Source: Bog-756 sp963830165 (GTDB lineage Bacteria; Actinomycetota; Acidimicrobiia; Acidimicrobiales; RAAP-2). From it: a stretch of DNA of 64,000 nt. The stretch is taken from the NCBI GenBank assembly GCA_963830165.1, contig CAWHKZ010000006.1, forward strand, positions 124,001-188,000, in the 5' to 3' direction. Positions 1-7,946 of the stretch are shown piece by piece (positions within the stretch are counted from its first letter, which is position 1; each line of letters begins with the position of its first letter). Made by a program: the position numbers and the translations under genes. Under the pieces are notes generated by a model. The model did not search any database, was not told where the DNA came from, and saw only the letters and a program-made list of their open reading frames with translations.

Positions 1-1
1 T

Positions 2-577
2 CTGGTGCAGTCGGTGTTCATCCTGCTCCAGCTGGCGGCCGGGGTGATCATCGCCGCCGATCTCACCGGGGCCGGCACGGCGTCGCTGATCTCGTCGACG
101 ACGGTCGACAACATCCCCTGGATCGTGACCGCACTGGCCTGGATCCCCTTCACCGTCGGCATGGCCCTCACCTTCTGCGCCCGCCGCCGGGACATCGGAT
201 GGCTGCTGCTCGGCGTGTACGTGGCCTGGGGTGTGCAGCTCCTGGTGGTGCGGACCTCCGGGGACGCGGCCGGGACGTTCGCCGCCGCCACCGTCCTGTC
301 GCTCCTGGGCATCCTCCTCGGGCGGAGCCCGAATCGCCCACCCAACCTCGTCATCATCCTCGGCGGCGTGTTCGTCCTGACGGTGGGGTCGATGGCACTG
401 CGCGGGCTCACCACCCTCGCCGGCGGCCACCTGATCGAGAGCTTCCACGACCTGGCCACCTTCTCGCGGGTGGCCGGTTCGCTCTCGCTCGGCCTCATCG
501 TGGGGACGAGCGCCGGGGTCCTGATCTTGCGTCGGCGGAGCCCCGAGGTGGCCGCGGAGGTCGCCCTCGAGCGCTGA
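2..577 (+). CDS. Threonine/serine exporter (ThrE) family membrane protein, C-terminal part
   Basis: The reading frame is open to the left edge, so this is the C-terminal ~190 residues of a longer protein; the first in-frame start visible is GTG at 5. It is almost wholly hydrophobic, with about five membrane segments. The stretch PNLVIILGGVFVLTVGSMALRG near residues 112-133 resembles the PG-x-L-x3-PGS-x-G-x-RG region that recurs in both halves of ThrE-type exporters, which move threonine and serine out across the inner membrane. The fragment ends in a short charged tail. The family call rests on this one motif and the membrane layout. Another polytopic membrane protein is possible. Confidence 0.5.
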   Translation: MVQSVFILLQLAAGVIIAADLTGAGTASLISSTTVDNIPWIVTALAWIPFTVGMALTFCARRRDIGWLLLGVYVAWGVQLLVVRTSGDAAGTFAAATVLSLLGILLGRSPNRPPNLVIILGGVFVLTVGSMALRGLTTLAGGHLIESFHDLATFSRVAGSLSLGLIVGTSAGVLILRRRSPEVAAEVALER

Positions 578-597
578 CCCGCACCGGGGTCCGGCCC

Positions 598-1770
598 CTA
601 CAGGCAGGCGTAGAGGGCGTCGACGAGGGACCGGTTGCGGCTGCTCTGCCAGCGGGGGACGACGTGGTTCATCACGTACCCGAACGCCACCCGGGCGTCG
701 GGGTCGGCGAACCCGACGGCGCCGCCGGTGCCGAAGTGCCCGAAGGCCGAGGGGTTGGGCCCGAAGGGCCGTCTGGCCGTGGTCGGCTTGAACCCGAGAC
801 CGAAGGTGACCTCCTCGCCGAGGACGGGGCAGAACCCTACGGACTGGGGCGACGTGGCCTCGGCCAGCAGGGCGGGCGAGAGCAGCCGCCCGGGCTCGAG
901 CAGCGCCCGGTAGATGCGGGCCACGCCGTCGGCCGTGCCGTGGGTGTTGGTGGAGGGGACCTGCGCGGCCCGCCACTGCGGGGTGTTGACCACGCCCACC
1001 GAGGAGTAGCCCGGCGGGTTGAAGTAGCCGAGCATGACCATCCGCTCGTCGCCGACGAGCGAACCGAGGTCCACGGCCTGCGCCGCGCCACCGACTGCCC
1101 ATACGACGTCGGCGCAGCGGGCCTGCTCCTCCTCGGGGAGGCCGCACCAGACGTCGGCGCCCAGTTCCCCGGCCACCCTCCGCAGCCGGGTCCCGGGTAG
1201 GTCGCCGGTGAGGCGCCGGACGGGCTCGCCGATCAGGTGGCCGTAGGTGTTGGTGTGGTAGGCGTGCCGGGTCCCGGGCTCCCACCACGGGGCGGTTGCG
1301 GCCAGGGCGTCGGCCATGGTCGACCACCGGCCCAGGTCGGCGTCGACGAGCGGGCGGCGGATGGCCGGGACGCCGGCCCGGTGGCACAGGGCGTGGCGGA
1401 CGGTGGCGCCCTCCTTGCCTTCCGCCGCGAACTCGGGCCATACCGTGGCCAGCGGATCGTCGAGCCCCACCAGGCCGTCGTCGACCAGCTGCAGGAGGAG
1501 GAGGGCCACGAACGCCTTGCCCACCGAGTAGACGTCGACCAGCGTGTCGGCCCGCCACGGTCGGGTGCGCGCCGCGTCGGCCCACCCGCCGACCAGGTCG
1601 ATCACGAGGTCGCCGTCGACGTACACGGCGACCGCGGCGCCGACCTCACCGCGCTCGGCGAAGTTGTCGGCGAAGGCGTCCCGTACCGGCGCGAACCGCT
1701 CGTGGCACCGGCCCGAGACGGGCACGACGGCCGGCGGACGGCCCGCCCCTCCGGCCCCGGTAACGGTCAC
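598..1770 (-). CDS. Serine hydrolase of the beta-lactamase class C / EstB esterase family
   Basis: A 390-residue protein of the penicillin-binding-protein-like serine hydrolase family, whose members hydrolyse esters, amides or beta-lactams. The S-x-x-K nucleophile motif is SVGK at residues 82-85, the tyrosine motif is the Tyr at 171 (AYHTNTYGHL), and a glycine-rich third motif HFGTGGAVGF lies near the C-terminus where class C enzymes carry KTG. There is no signal peptide, which favours a cytoplasmic esterase over a resistance beta-lactamase. The GTG start overlaps the stop of the upstream alpha/beta hydrolase by four bases (GTGA), so the two are probably translated together. The substrate cannot be told from sequence. 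Confidence 0.85.
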   Translation of the reverse strand: MTVTGAGGAGRPPAVVPVSGRCHERFAPVRDAFADNFAERGEVGAAVAVYVDGDLVIDLVGGWADAARTRPWRADTLVDVYSVGKAFVALLLLQLVDDGLVGLDDPLATVWPEFAAEGKEGATVRHALCHRAGVPAIRRPLVDADLGRWSTMADALAATAPWWEPGTRHAYHTNTYGHLIGEPVRRLTGDLPGTRLRRVAGELGADVWCGLPEEEQARCADVVWAVGGAAQAVDLGSLVGDERMVMLGYFNPPGYSSVGVVNTPQWRAAQVPSTNTHGTADGVARIYRALLEPGRLLSPALLAEATSPQSVGFCPVLGEEVTFGLGFKPTTARRPFGPNPSAFGHFGTGGAVGFADPDARVAFGYVMNHVVPRWQSSRNRSLVDALYACL

Positions 1771-2570
1771 GGTCCGGGGACGGCCAGGAAGGCGCGGATG
1801 TCGGGCAGCGCGGTGCGGTCCTGGACGAAGAAGGCGTGGCCCCCGTCGTAGACCCGCAGTTCGGCCCCGGCGATCCGGGAGGCGATGGCCTCGCTGTTGG
1901 CCACCGGGGCGATGGGGTCGAACCGGCCGCAGGCCACCAGCGTGGGCGAGGAGACGGCCCCCAACCGGTCCCAGACGTCGTGCCTGCTCCTGGCCTCCAG
2001 CTGGGCCAGGCGTCCGGCGGCCGCCGTCGGGTCGGGGTCGTCGGGGCGCTCCATCACCTCGACGAGCGCCCGGTCGCCCGGATGGGCCTCGAGCCAGGCG
2101 TCGTCGAAGCGCTCGTCGATGAGCTGCCGGACCACCTGGGCCCGGTCACCGGGCTCCAGGTCCTCGAGCTCGTGGAGCGGGTACGAGGAGCCACCGGCGC
2201 CGCCGGCCGAGGTGCAGAGCAGGGCCAGGCGCTCGACCCGACCGGGTGCCGTGACGGCCAGCTCCTGGGCCACCATGCCGCCGAAGCTGAGGCCGATCAC
2301 CCGGGCGGTGTCCCACCCGACGGCGTCGAGCAGGCCGAGGGCGTCGGACGCGCAGGTGGCCATGTCGTAGGGGCCGGGTGCGGGGCCGCTCGTCCCGAGG
2401 CCCCGGGGGTCGAAGGCCAGCAGGGTGACGCCCGCGCCGAGCAGCGACAGCACGGGCCGGCCCCGCTCCATGGTCATGCCCGAGCCGTTGATCAAGAGCA
2501 GGCGCGGGCCACTCCCGGCGACCTCGTAGGCCAGGTCGACGCCGTTGACGTGGGCGGTGGGCAAGGGCAC
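1767..2570 (-). CDS. Alpha/beta-fold hydrolase
   Basis: A 267-residue alpha/beta hydrolase. The nucleophile elbow is GLSFGG with Ser95, the acid is the Asp in GRFDPIAP near residue 217, and the histidine is in GGHAFF near residue 245. The oxyanion region NGSGM lies at residues 28-32. The full triad in the usual order and a length close to the family norm indicate an intact enzyme. It resembles 3-oxoadipate enol-lactonase and general esterase members, but no substrate can be assigned. It is first in a two-gene operon with the downstream serine hydrolase, sharing a 4-bp stop/start overlap. Confidence 0.85.
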   Translation of the reverse strand: MPLPTAHVNGVDLAYEVAGSGPRLLLINGSGMTMERGRPVLSLLGAGVTLLAFDPRGLGTSGPAPGPYDMATCASDALGLLDAVGWDTARVIGLSFGGMVAQELAVTAPGRVERLALLCTSAGGAGGSSYPLHELEDLEPGDRAQVVRQLIDERFDDAWLEAHPGDRALVEVMERPDDPDPTAAAGRLAQLEARSRHDVWDRLGAVSSPTLVACGRFDPIAPVANSEAIASRIAGAELRVYDGGHAFFVQDRTALPDIRAFLAVPGP

Positions 2571-2672
2571 CTCGCAGGGGTGGGATGGGACGGCACGGGT
2601 GGAGACTCGTCAGCCTTGCACGTGCCACGCGGCCCGGGAGCCCGGGCCGACCACCGGTGCGGGAGTCGCGCC

Positions 2673-2684
2673 TACAGTGCCGCC
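2673..2684 (+). promoter_or_regulatory. Putative leaderless promoter of the SDR gene
   Basis: TACAGT at 2673-2678 fits the -10 pattern TANNNT and is followed by a 6-base spacer directly to the ATG at 2685. There is no Shine-Dalgarno sequence in the spacer, which suggests that transcription starts at or next to the start codon. Confidence 0.5.
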
Positions 2685-3440
2685 ATGACTTTGGAGCGAT
2701 TCAACGGAAAGCACGTGCTGGTGACGGGAGGTGCCTCGGGCATCGGACGGGCGACCGCCCTGCGCCTGGCCGACGAGGGTGCCGCGGTGGTGGCGGTCGA
2801 CGTCAACGCCCAGGCGCTGGCCGCGATGGCGGTCGAGGCGTCCGGGCTGTCCGGGTCGGTCGTCGCCCATCCGGGCGACGTCTCCACCGAGGAGGGCGTC
2901 CGGGCCATCGTGACGGGCGCCGTGGACGCCCTCGGCTCGCTCGACGTGGTGGTCAACGTGGCCGGGGTGCTCTCCTTCGGCCACTCCCACGAGATCACGC
3001 TCGAGGAGTGGAACCGGCTGATCACCATCAACCTGACCGGCACCTTCCTCATGTGCCGCGAGTCACTGCCCCATCTGCTCGCCACGAAGGGCAACATCGT
3101 CAACATCGCCTCGACCGCCGCCCACGCCGGGCAGCCCTGGGCCCTGGCCTACACCGCCTCCAAGGGCGGCGTACTGGCCCTGACCCGGGAGCTGGCCATC
3201 GAGTACGCCCGGGCCGGCCTGCGCTGCAACAGCGTGAGCCCGGGCGCGGTCGACACGCCGATCACGGCGGCGTTCGAGGTTCCCGAGGGGGCCTACGCCA
3301 AGTTGATCAACCGGGTCATGCCGCTCGGACCCTTCGGCACGCCCGAGGGGATCGCCGCCACCATCGCCTTCGTGGCCTCCGACGAGGCCTCCCACATGAA
3401 CGGGTCCGACATCCGGGTGGACGGGGCGACCCTGTCCTGA
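2685..3440 (+). CDS. SDR family NAD(P)-dependent oxidoreductase
   Basis: A 251-residue classical short-chain dehydrogenase. The cofactor motif TGGASGIG is at residues 14-21, the structural NVAG at 91-94, and the catalytic Ser143, Tyr156 and Lys160 (YTASK) are all present. Asp39 at the end of beta-strand 2 (VVAVDV) favours NAD over NADP. The C-terminus has the usual GSDIRVDGA. Neighbours (SnoaL-like protein, a second SDR, acyl-CoA dehydrogenases further on) suggest catabolism of a lipid, steroid or aromatic compound, but the alcohol or ketone substrate is unknown. The ATG at 2685 was chosen because TACAGT lies 6 bases upstream. Confidence 0.9.
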   Translation: MTLERFNGKHVLVTGGASGIGRATALRLADEGAAVVAVDVNAQALAAMAVEASGLSGSVVAHPGDVSTEEGVRAIVTGAVDALGSLDVVVNVAGVLSFGHSHEITLEEWNRLITINLTGTFLMCRESLPHLLATKGNIVNIASTAAHAGQPWALAYTASKGGVLALTRELAIEYARAGLRCNSVSPGAVDTPITAAFEVPEGAYAKLINRVMPLGPFGTPEGIAATIAFVASDEASHMNGSDIRVDGATLS

Positions 3441-3460
3441 GGCCGGCCCGTCCCGCGGCG

Positions 3461-3955
3461 TCAGGCCCCGAGGCTCGAGCGCCCGTCGGTGGCCCACCAC
3501 TCGGCCGTCAGCGTGATGCCGGCGATGGAGGCACGGGGGATGAGCTCCTCGAAGGAGCGCTTGTAGCCGGTGTGGAGGATCTTCCACTCGCCGTCCCGCT
3601 TGACGTAGCGGTCCTCGTAGAAGGCCGCGCCCTGGATGGTCAGGGCGAAGTCGGTGAGGATCACCGTGTCCTCGAGCGCCCAGATGCCGGTGGCCGCGTC
3701 GTCGCCGACCAGGTCGATCTCGGGGTGGTGGCACCGGTGGCTCGACAGGAACGTCGTGGCCCCCATGGACTCGCGGCAGAAGGCCACGATGTCGTCCCTG
3801 CTCGAGAACTCGTAGAGGCCGCCGCCGTAGCGCGCCGTCGCCTCGGATACGAAGCAGGTCTCGAACTCGTCCCACAGCTTCTGGTCGAGGCAGCGCAGGT
3901 AGCGGTACTTGAGCCGCTTGATCAGCTCCAGTTCGACGAGGTCCTCGGGGGTCAT
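3461..3955 (-). CDS. SnoaL-like / nuclear transport factor 2 fold protein
   Basis: A 164-residue protein with the cone-shaped NTF2 fold typical of SnoaL_4 proteins: a helical N-terminus (LVELELIKRLKYRYLRCLDQ), a central strand region with the conserved RYVKRDGEWKILHTGYKR near residues 120-145, and Asp and His residues that could line a pocket. Such proteins act as dehydratases, isomerases or hydroxylases on polyketides, steroids and aromatics, and some are only binding proteins. It lies between two oxidoreductase genes in a likely catabolic neighbourhood. It is 64 bases downstream of the amine-dehydrogenase-like gene on the same strand and may share its transcript. Confidence 0.8.
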   Translation of the reverse strand: MTPEDLVELELIKRLKYRYLRCLDQKLWDEFETCFVSEATARYGGGLYEFSSRDDIVAFCRESMGATTFLSSHRCHHPEIDLVGDDAATGIWALEDTVILTDFALTIQGAAFYEDRYVKRDGEWKILHTGYKRSFEELIPRASIAGITLTAEWWATDGRSSLGA

Positions 3956-4019
3956 GGCAGCTCCTGTCTGGGATGGTCGGGATCCGCCGGCGGCGGGCCC
4001 GGGAACGGTCCTCCGCCCG

Positions 4020-5096
4020 TCAGCGGATGGTACCGACCCCCGGGATGAGGGGAAGGTCGAGGGCGGTGACCCACCCCGCCGGCAGCTCGTTCACGTACGG
4101 CACGGCGTTGAGGGCCCGCAGTCCGGTGGCCAGGCAGCCGGCGGCCGCCGCGTCCCGGCCCGAGCCGTCGGTGAAGCGGAAGGCGGTCTCCTGGGTGATG
4201 GACGGGGTGCCGTCGATCACCACCCGGTAGACGTCGTTGTCGTTGCCCCGCGGCCAGTCCGGGGCGGCGTCCTGGCCGACCCGGTTGACGTGCTCCAGGC
4301 AGATGCGGGGCCGGCCGTCGACGATGCCGTTGATGGTGAAACGGATGGCGGCCACGTTGCCCGGCTCGATGGTGCCCTTGGCGGTGGTGATGGCCGTCGG
4401 GGTGACCCACTTCTCCCATGTGGAGGTGATCGACTCGAGCTCGACGCCGAGGGCGTGGGCCATCATCGGGACGGTGCCGCCCCAGGACATCACCAGGATC
4501 TCGGTGTGCTCGAGCATGGGGACGTAGTCCGGCGGCATGCCGATCCCCATCTCCACCTCGTAGTCGCCCTCGTAGTTGATGTAGTCGAGGATCTCGAGGG
4601 CCCGGACCTGGCGCACCTCGCTGCAGAGCCCCATCAGGGTCATGGGGAACAGGTCGTTGGCGAATCCGGGGTCGATCCCGGTGGTGAAGCACGAAGAACC
4701 GCCGGCCTCACAGGCCTCGGTGACCGGGTCGATCCACGACGGCGGGTTCTGCGCCATGTGGGGCCAGACCCACGGGGTCATGGCCGTCGAGCACACGTCG
4801 ATGCCGGCCCGCAGGAAGGCGCCCATCAGGGCGATGTTGACGTCGGCCTTGGCCGCGGTCGGCCCGTAGTGCACCAGCGCGTCGGGTGCGAGGGCGATCA
4901 GGGCGTCGACGTCGTCGGTGGCGGTCACGCCGACCGGCTCGGTGCCGCAGATCTCGCCGGCGTCCCTGCCCACCTTGTCGGGACTCGACACCCCCACGCC
5001 GACCAGCTGGAACCCGGGATGGGCCACGATCTCGGGAATGACCATCTTCCCGACGAACCCGGTCCCCCAGACCACCACCCGCTTGGGACCGCTCAC
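4020..5096 (-). CDS. NAD(P)H-dependent amine dehydrogenase family protein (dihydrodipicolinate-reductase-like N-terminus)
   Basis: A 358-residue protein opening with a Rossmann fingerprint (VVWGTGFVGKMVIPEI, residues 6-21) like that of dihydrodipicolinate reductase and 2,4-diaminopentanoate dehydrogenase. The C-terminal half carries GIDPGFANDLFP and long conserved strands seen in this family, which in actinobacteria is often linked with steroid or amine catabolism. The GTG start at 5096 overlaps the stop of the upstream SDR by four bases, so the pair is translationally coupled; the frame continues upstream only as a shadow of the SDR gene. The exact reaction is not known. Confidence 0.75.
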   Translation of the reverse strand: MSGPKRVVVWGTGFVGKMVIPEIVAHPGFQLVGVGVSSPDKVGRDAGEICGTEPVGVTATDDVDALIALAPDALVHYGPTAAKADVNIALMGAFLRAGIDVCSTAMTPWVWPHMAQNPPSWIDPVTEACEAGGSSCFTTGIDPGFANDLFPMTLMGLCSEVRQVRALEILDYINYEGDYEVEMGIGMPPDYVPMLEHTEILVMSWGGTVPMMAHALGVELESITSTWEKWVTPTAITTAKGTIEPGNVAAIRFTINGIVDGRPRICLEHVNRVGQDAAPDWPRGNDNDVYRVVIDGTPSITQETAFRFTDGSGRDAAAAGCLATGLRALNAVPYVNELPAGWVTALDLPLIPGVGTIR

Positions 5097-5872
5097 CGGA
5101 ACATCTCCCCCGAGTTGACCAGCAGGTACTGCCCGGTCACGGCCTTGGCCCGGTCGGAGGCGAAGAAGGCGACCACGTCGGCCACCTCGCCGTCCTCGGT
5201 CATCCGCCGCAGCGGAAACCTCCCCACCACGTCGTGGAGCGCCTCCTCCACCGTCTTGTCCTCGTTGGTGGCCCGCCAGTTCATCAGCATCTCGACCGGC
5301 GGGCCCCACATCCACGACGGGATCACCATGTTGCAGCGGATGTTGTCGGGCCCGAGCTCGTCGCACAGGTAGTACATGGCCGACAGCAGGGCGCTCTTGG
5401 ACGCCGCGTACCCGCCCTGGGGCATCTGGGGGGCGAACATGGACTGGGACCCGATGAGCACCACGGCGCCGCCGCCGGCCTCCTTCATGGCGGCCGCGGC
5501 GGGCCGGATCACGTTGATGGCACCGAGCACGTTGGTCTCGAAGGCGGCCCGCCAGTCCTCGAACTTCAGGTCGTAGAGGCCGCCCCAGGCATTCTCGAAG
5601 GCCGCCACCTGCACCAGGGCGTCGACCGAGCCGAAGCGCTCGGTGGCGAGGCGGACCAGCGCGTCGCACGACTCGGCGTCAGTGATGTCGGTCACGTGGT
5701 GGGCCACCCGGGCGCCCGACGGATCGAGCTCGGCGGCGATGGTCGCCAGCGCGTCGGCGCTCCGGGCCGCCACCACCACGTTCGCTCCGTCGCGGAGGGC
5801 GGCGGCGGCGCATTCGCGCCCCAGGCCTCCTCCGACTCCGGTCACCAGTACGGTCTTGCCCTCGAGGATCAT
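5093..5872 (-). CDS. SDR family oxidoreductase
   Basis: A 259-residue short-chain dehydrogenase. The cofactor motif TGVGGGLG is at residues 11-18 and Ser142, Tyr155 and Lys159 (YAASK) form the catalytic set. The usual NNAG motif is replaced by VQVAAF at about 88-93, so the asparagine that stabilises the central sheet is missing at that point; Asn114 in the FETNVLG segment, the fourth member of the classical tetrad, is kept. It heads an operon with the amine-dehydrogenase-like gene (GTGA overlap). A TTGACA box and a GATAGA box lie just upstream. The substrate is unknown. Confidence 0.88.
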   Translation of the reverse strand: MILEGKTVLVTGVGGGLGRECAAAALRDGANVVVAARSADALATIAAELDPSGARVAHHVTDITDAESCDALVRLATERFGSVDALVQVAAFENAWGGLYDLKFEDWRAAFETNVLGAINVIRPAAAAMKEAGGGAVVLIGSQSMFAPQMPQGGYAASKSALLSAMYYLCDELGPDNIRCNMVIPSWMWGPPVEMLMNWRATNEDKTVEEALHDVVGRFPLRRMTEDGEVADVVAFFASDRAKAVTGQYLLVNSGEMFR

Positions 5873-5880
5873 CGCACTCG

Positions 5881-5908
5881 TCTATCGGTTCCGAACACGC
5901 AGTGTCAA
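5881..5908 (-). promoter_or_regulatory. Sigma-70-type promoter of the SDR/amine-dehydrogenase operon
   Basis: Reading on the minus strand, a perfect -35 TTGACA (5908-5903) is followed 16 bases later by GATAGA (5886-5881) as a -10 candidate, and then 8 bases to the ATG at 5872. No Shine-Dalgarno sequence fits in that space, so the transcript is probably leaderless or nearly so. The -10 match is only moderate. Confidence 0.55.
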
Positions 5909-5918
5909 TCGAGGGGGT

Positions 5919-5976
5919 GACCGGTCGACCGGTCGACGTCCCGATCGGTCCCCGGTGCCCGGCGACCGATCGGGAC
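5919..5976. promoter_or_regulatory. Perfect 16-bp palindrome followed by a 13-bp-stem inverted repeat in a divergent intergenic region
   Basis: GACCGGTCGACCGGTC at 5919-5934 is its own reverse complement over 16 bases. It is followed at once by a second inverted repeat with arms 5938-5950 and 5964-5976 (core CCGATCGGTC and GACCGATCGG) around a 13-base loop. They lie between an SDR operon on the minus strand and a small gene on the plus strand, so a terminator is unlikely. The first palindrome looks like an operator for a dimeric repressor. No regulator gene is adjacent. Confidence 0.45.
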
Positions 5977-6062
5977 CTTCGGCCCTGTCCGGTCCCTCCG
6001 GCCCGCCCGAAGATGGACCGGTGCCCAGGTGGGGCCACGACCCGACGGAGGAGATGGACCGG

Positions 6063-6239
6063 ATGGAACTCACCCTGACCGACGAGGAGGCCTCCGAGTT
6101 GCGTGACCTGCTGGACGGGACCCTCGGCGACCTGTCGACCGAGATCGCCGACACCGACAACGCCGGGTACCGGGTGGCGCTGAAGGAGCGTCGCGAGCGG
6201 CTGCGGTCGGTGCAGGGCAAGCTCGCCGTCGTCGGGTAG
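6063..6239 (+). CDS. Small conserved acidic helical protein of unknown function
   Basis: A 58-residue protein (start MELTLTDEEASELRDLL) that is mostly amphipathic helix with many Asp, Glu and Arg residues and no cysteines or membrane segment. I chose the ATG at 6063 over the one at 6054 because GGAGGAG at 6047-6053 sits nine bases before it, while it abuts the earlier ATG. Short proteins of this LTDEEA...LKERRERL type occur in actinobacteria but I know of no assigned function. A palindromic region lies upstream. It is transcribed away from the SDR operon. Confidence 0.65.
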   Translation: MELTLTDEEASELRDLLDGTLGDLSTEIADTDNAGYRVALKERRERLRSVQGKLAVVG

Positions 6240-6301
6240 CGAGTATCGGGTAGCGGGTAGCGGGTGCCCCGGGGCCGTCCGGGCCGGGCCGGAACCGGCC
6301 G

Positions 6302-7873
6302 TCAGGCCAGGCCCATGCGGGCCAGCAGGTCCTCGGGCGCCTCGATGGCGTGGAGGGCCGCGGCCAGGGCGTCCACGAGTTCGGACTCCTCCGGCCCGCC
6401 GGTCCGGTCCTCGAGCTCGTCCGGGTCGATCGAGGTGTCGAACAGCAGCGTGCGGGACGGCGACGGCCCGAGCGCCCAGAACGGGAGCGCATCGCCGGGG
6501 CCGAAGGGCTGCACGATGACCGGCACCGACGTGCCCGGCATGGTGCGCAGTTCCGCTCGGTCGTCCGGGCGGGGGAGGCGCAGTTCGGGCAGCGGGTGGA
6601 CGGGCATGGTCGACCACCGGTTGGACCACATCGACAGCGGCAGGTTCTCGTCGCCGCAGCCCCGCAGGTAGCGCCGGCGGCCGTCGGTGACCCCGACGTG
6701 CCGCCCCCAGTAGCCGAACAGGGCGTGCTCGCGGACCGAGACGGCGGCGCCCTGGATGAGCGGCAGCAGCGAGGTGCCGTGGGTGGGATGGCCGACCTCC
6801 GCGCCGAACACGTCGGCGATGGTGGCGTGCAGGTCGACGGAGGTGGTCAGTGCGTCGACCTCCCGGGGGGCCTGGCCGGGCCACCGCACGAGCAGCGGGA
6901 TCCGGCCCAGCTCGCTGTAGACCGGGGCCGCCGGCTTGCCGAAGAGGTCGTGCTCGCCCAGGTAGTGGCCGTGGTCGGTGCACAGCACGATGCCCGTGGT
7001 GCCCGCCAGCCCGGCCTCGTCGACGGCCTCGAGCAGCCGACCGAACCAGTGGTCGATCATGGTCAGCTTCGCCCCGTAATTGTTGCGGAGGTGGCGGGCC
7101 CGGGCCGGGTCGAGCAGTCCGCTGGCCAGCGCGTCGACGAGGTACGGCGGCCAGATGGCCCGCTCGGCGCCCTCCTCGCCGCCGTTGTAGAGGGACGCAT
7201 AGGGCTCGGGGGTGTCGAAGGGCTCGTGGGGGTCGAACTCGTCGACCATCAGGAAGAACCGGTCGTGCTGCGGGGCCGACGTGCGGATCCATTCGGCTGC
7301 GGCCCGCATCGTCCGCGGTCCCGGGAAGTCCTCCTCGCTCCGGAACCAGGTGCGGGAGTCGTCGTACATGTGGTGGTAGGCCGGGCGCTCGACGGGCAGC
7401 GCCGGCGACCCCATCCAGGTCGGGTCCGGGGTCGTCCGCCACGGGTCGTTCTCGTGGCCGCGCTCGTAGGCCCAGGCGGTGAAGTCGGTGTGGTAGTTCT
7501 CGCCGCCGGTCTCGAACAGGTGGGGATGGTCCGAGACCAGCATGGTGGCCACCCCGTTGCGCCGGAGCGACCGGGTGACCGCGTCCTCCCACACCTCGAT
7601 CGATCCCCACGGTCGCCACGGGAAGTCGAGGGCGCCGACCAGGATGTCGTGCCGGGCCGGCATGCACGGCAGCGATCCGGCGTGGTGCCCGGTGAAGCGC
7701 AGCGCCGAGGCGGCGAAGGCGTCGATGGACGGGGTGGCGAACTCGCGGCCGCCGTAGGCCCCGAGCATCTGCCGATTCAGGCTGTCGAGCAGCACGACCA
7801 CGAGATTGTCGGGACGACCGCCCCGACCGGGCCGCCTGTCGTCGTCCCCGCCGCCGGACCGCACGTCCTCCAT
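6302..7873 (-). CDS. Type I sulfatase (alkaline-phosphatase superfamily)
   Basis: A 523-residue sulfatase. The formylglycine signature C-x-P-x-R is CMPAR with Cys70 and Arg74; metal ligands include Asp30 in VVVLLDSLNR and the Asp-His of TDHGHYLGEHDLFGK near residue 300. Such enzymes hydrolyse sulfate esters after a formylglycine-generating enzyme oxidises the cysteine. No signal peptide is visible: the N-terminus is charged and glycine-rich, so the enzyme is probably cytoplasmic or exported by another route. A Shine-Dalgarno GGGAGG precedes the ATG, and a TACTGT hexamer lies about 50 bases upstream. No maturase gene is present in this window. The substrate is unknown; phosphonate hydrolases share the fold. 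Confidence 0.88.
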   Translation of the reverse strand: MEDVRSGGGDDDRRPGRGGRPDNLVVVLLDSLNRQMLGAYGGREFATPSIDAFAASALRFTGHHAGSLPCMPARHDILVGALDFPWRPWGSIEVWEDAVTRSLRRNGVATMLVSDHPHLFETGGENYHTDFTAWAYERGHENDPWRTTPDPTWMGSPALPVERPAYHHMYDDSRTWFRSEEDFPGPRTMRAAAEWIRTSAPQHDRFFLMVDEFDPHEPFDTPEPYASLYNGGEEGAERAIWPPYLVDALASGLLDPARARHLRNNYGAKLTMIDHWFGRLLEAVDEAGLAGTTGIVLCTDHGHYLGEHDLFGKPAAPVYSELGRIPLLVRWPGQAPREVDALTTSVDLHATIADVFGAEVGHPTHGTSLLPLIQGAAVSVREHALFGYWGRHVGVTDGRRRYLRGCGDENLPLSMWSNRWSTMPVHPLPELRLPRPDDRAELRTMPGTSVPVIVQPFGPGDALPFWALGPSPSRTLLFDTSIDPDELEDRTGGPEESELVDALAAALHAIEAPEDLLARMGLA

Positions 7874-7946
7874 GGCTGCCTCCCGTGGCGTCGCCGTCGG
7901 CCGACACCGACCGTCACCCGGCGACAGTAGCGGTGGGAGGTCGGCG

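Noticed and set aside
6233..6272. Short direct repeats of GGGTAGC just after the small gene
   Set aside because: Only three imperfect 7-8 base units; too short to be a CRISPR, iteron or satellite feature.
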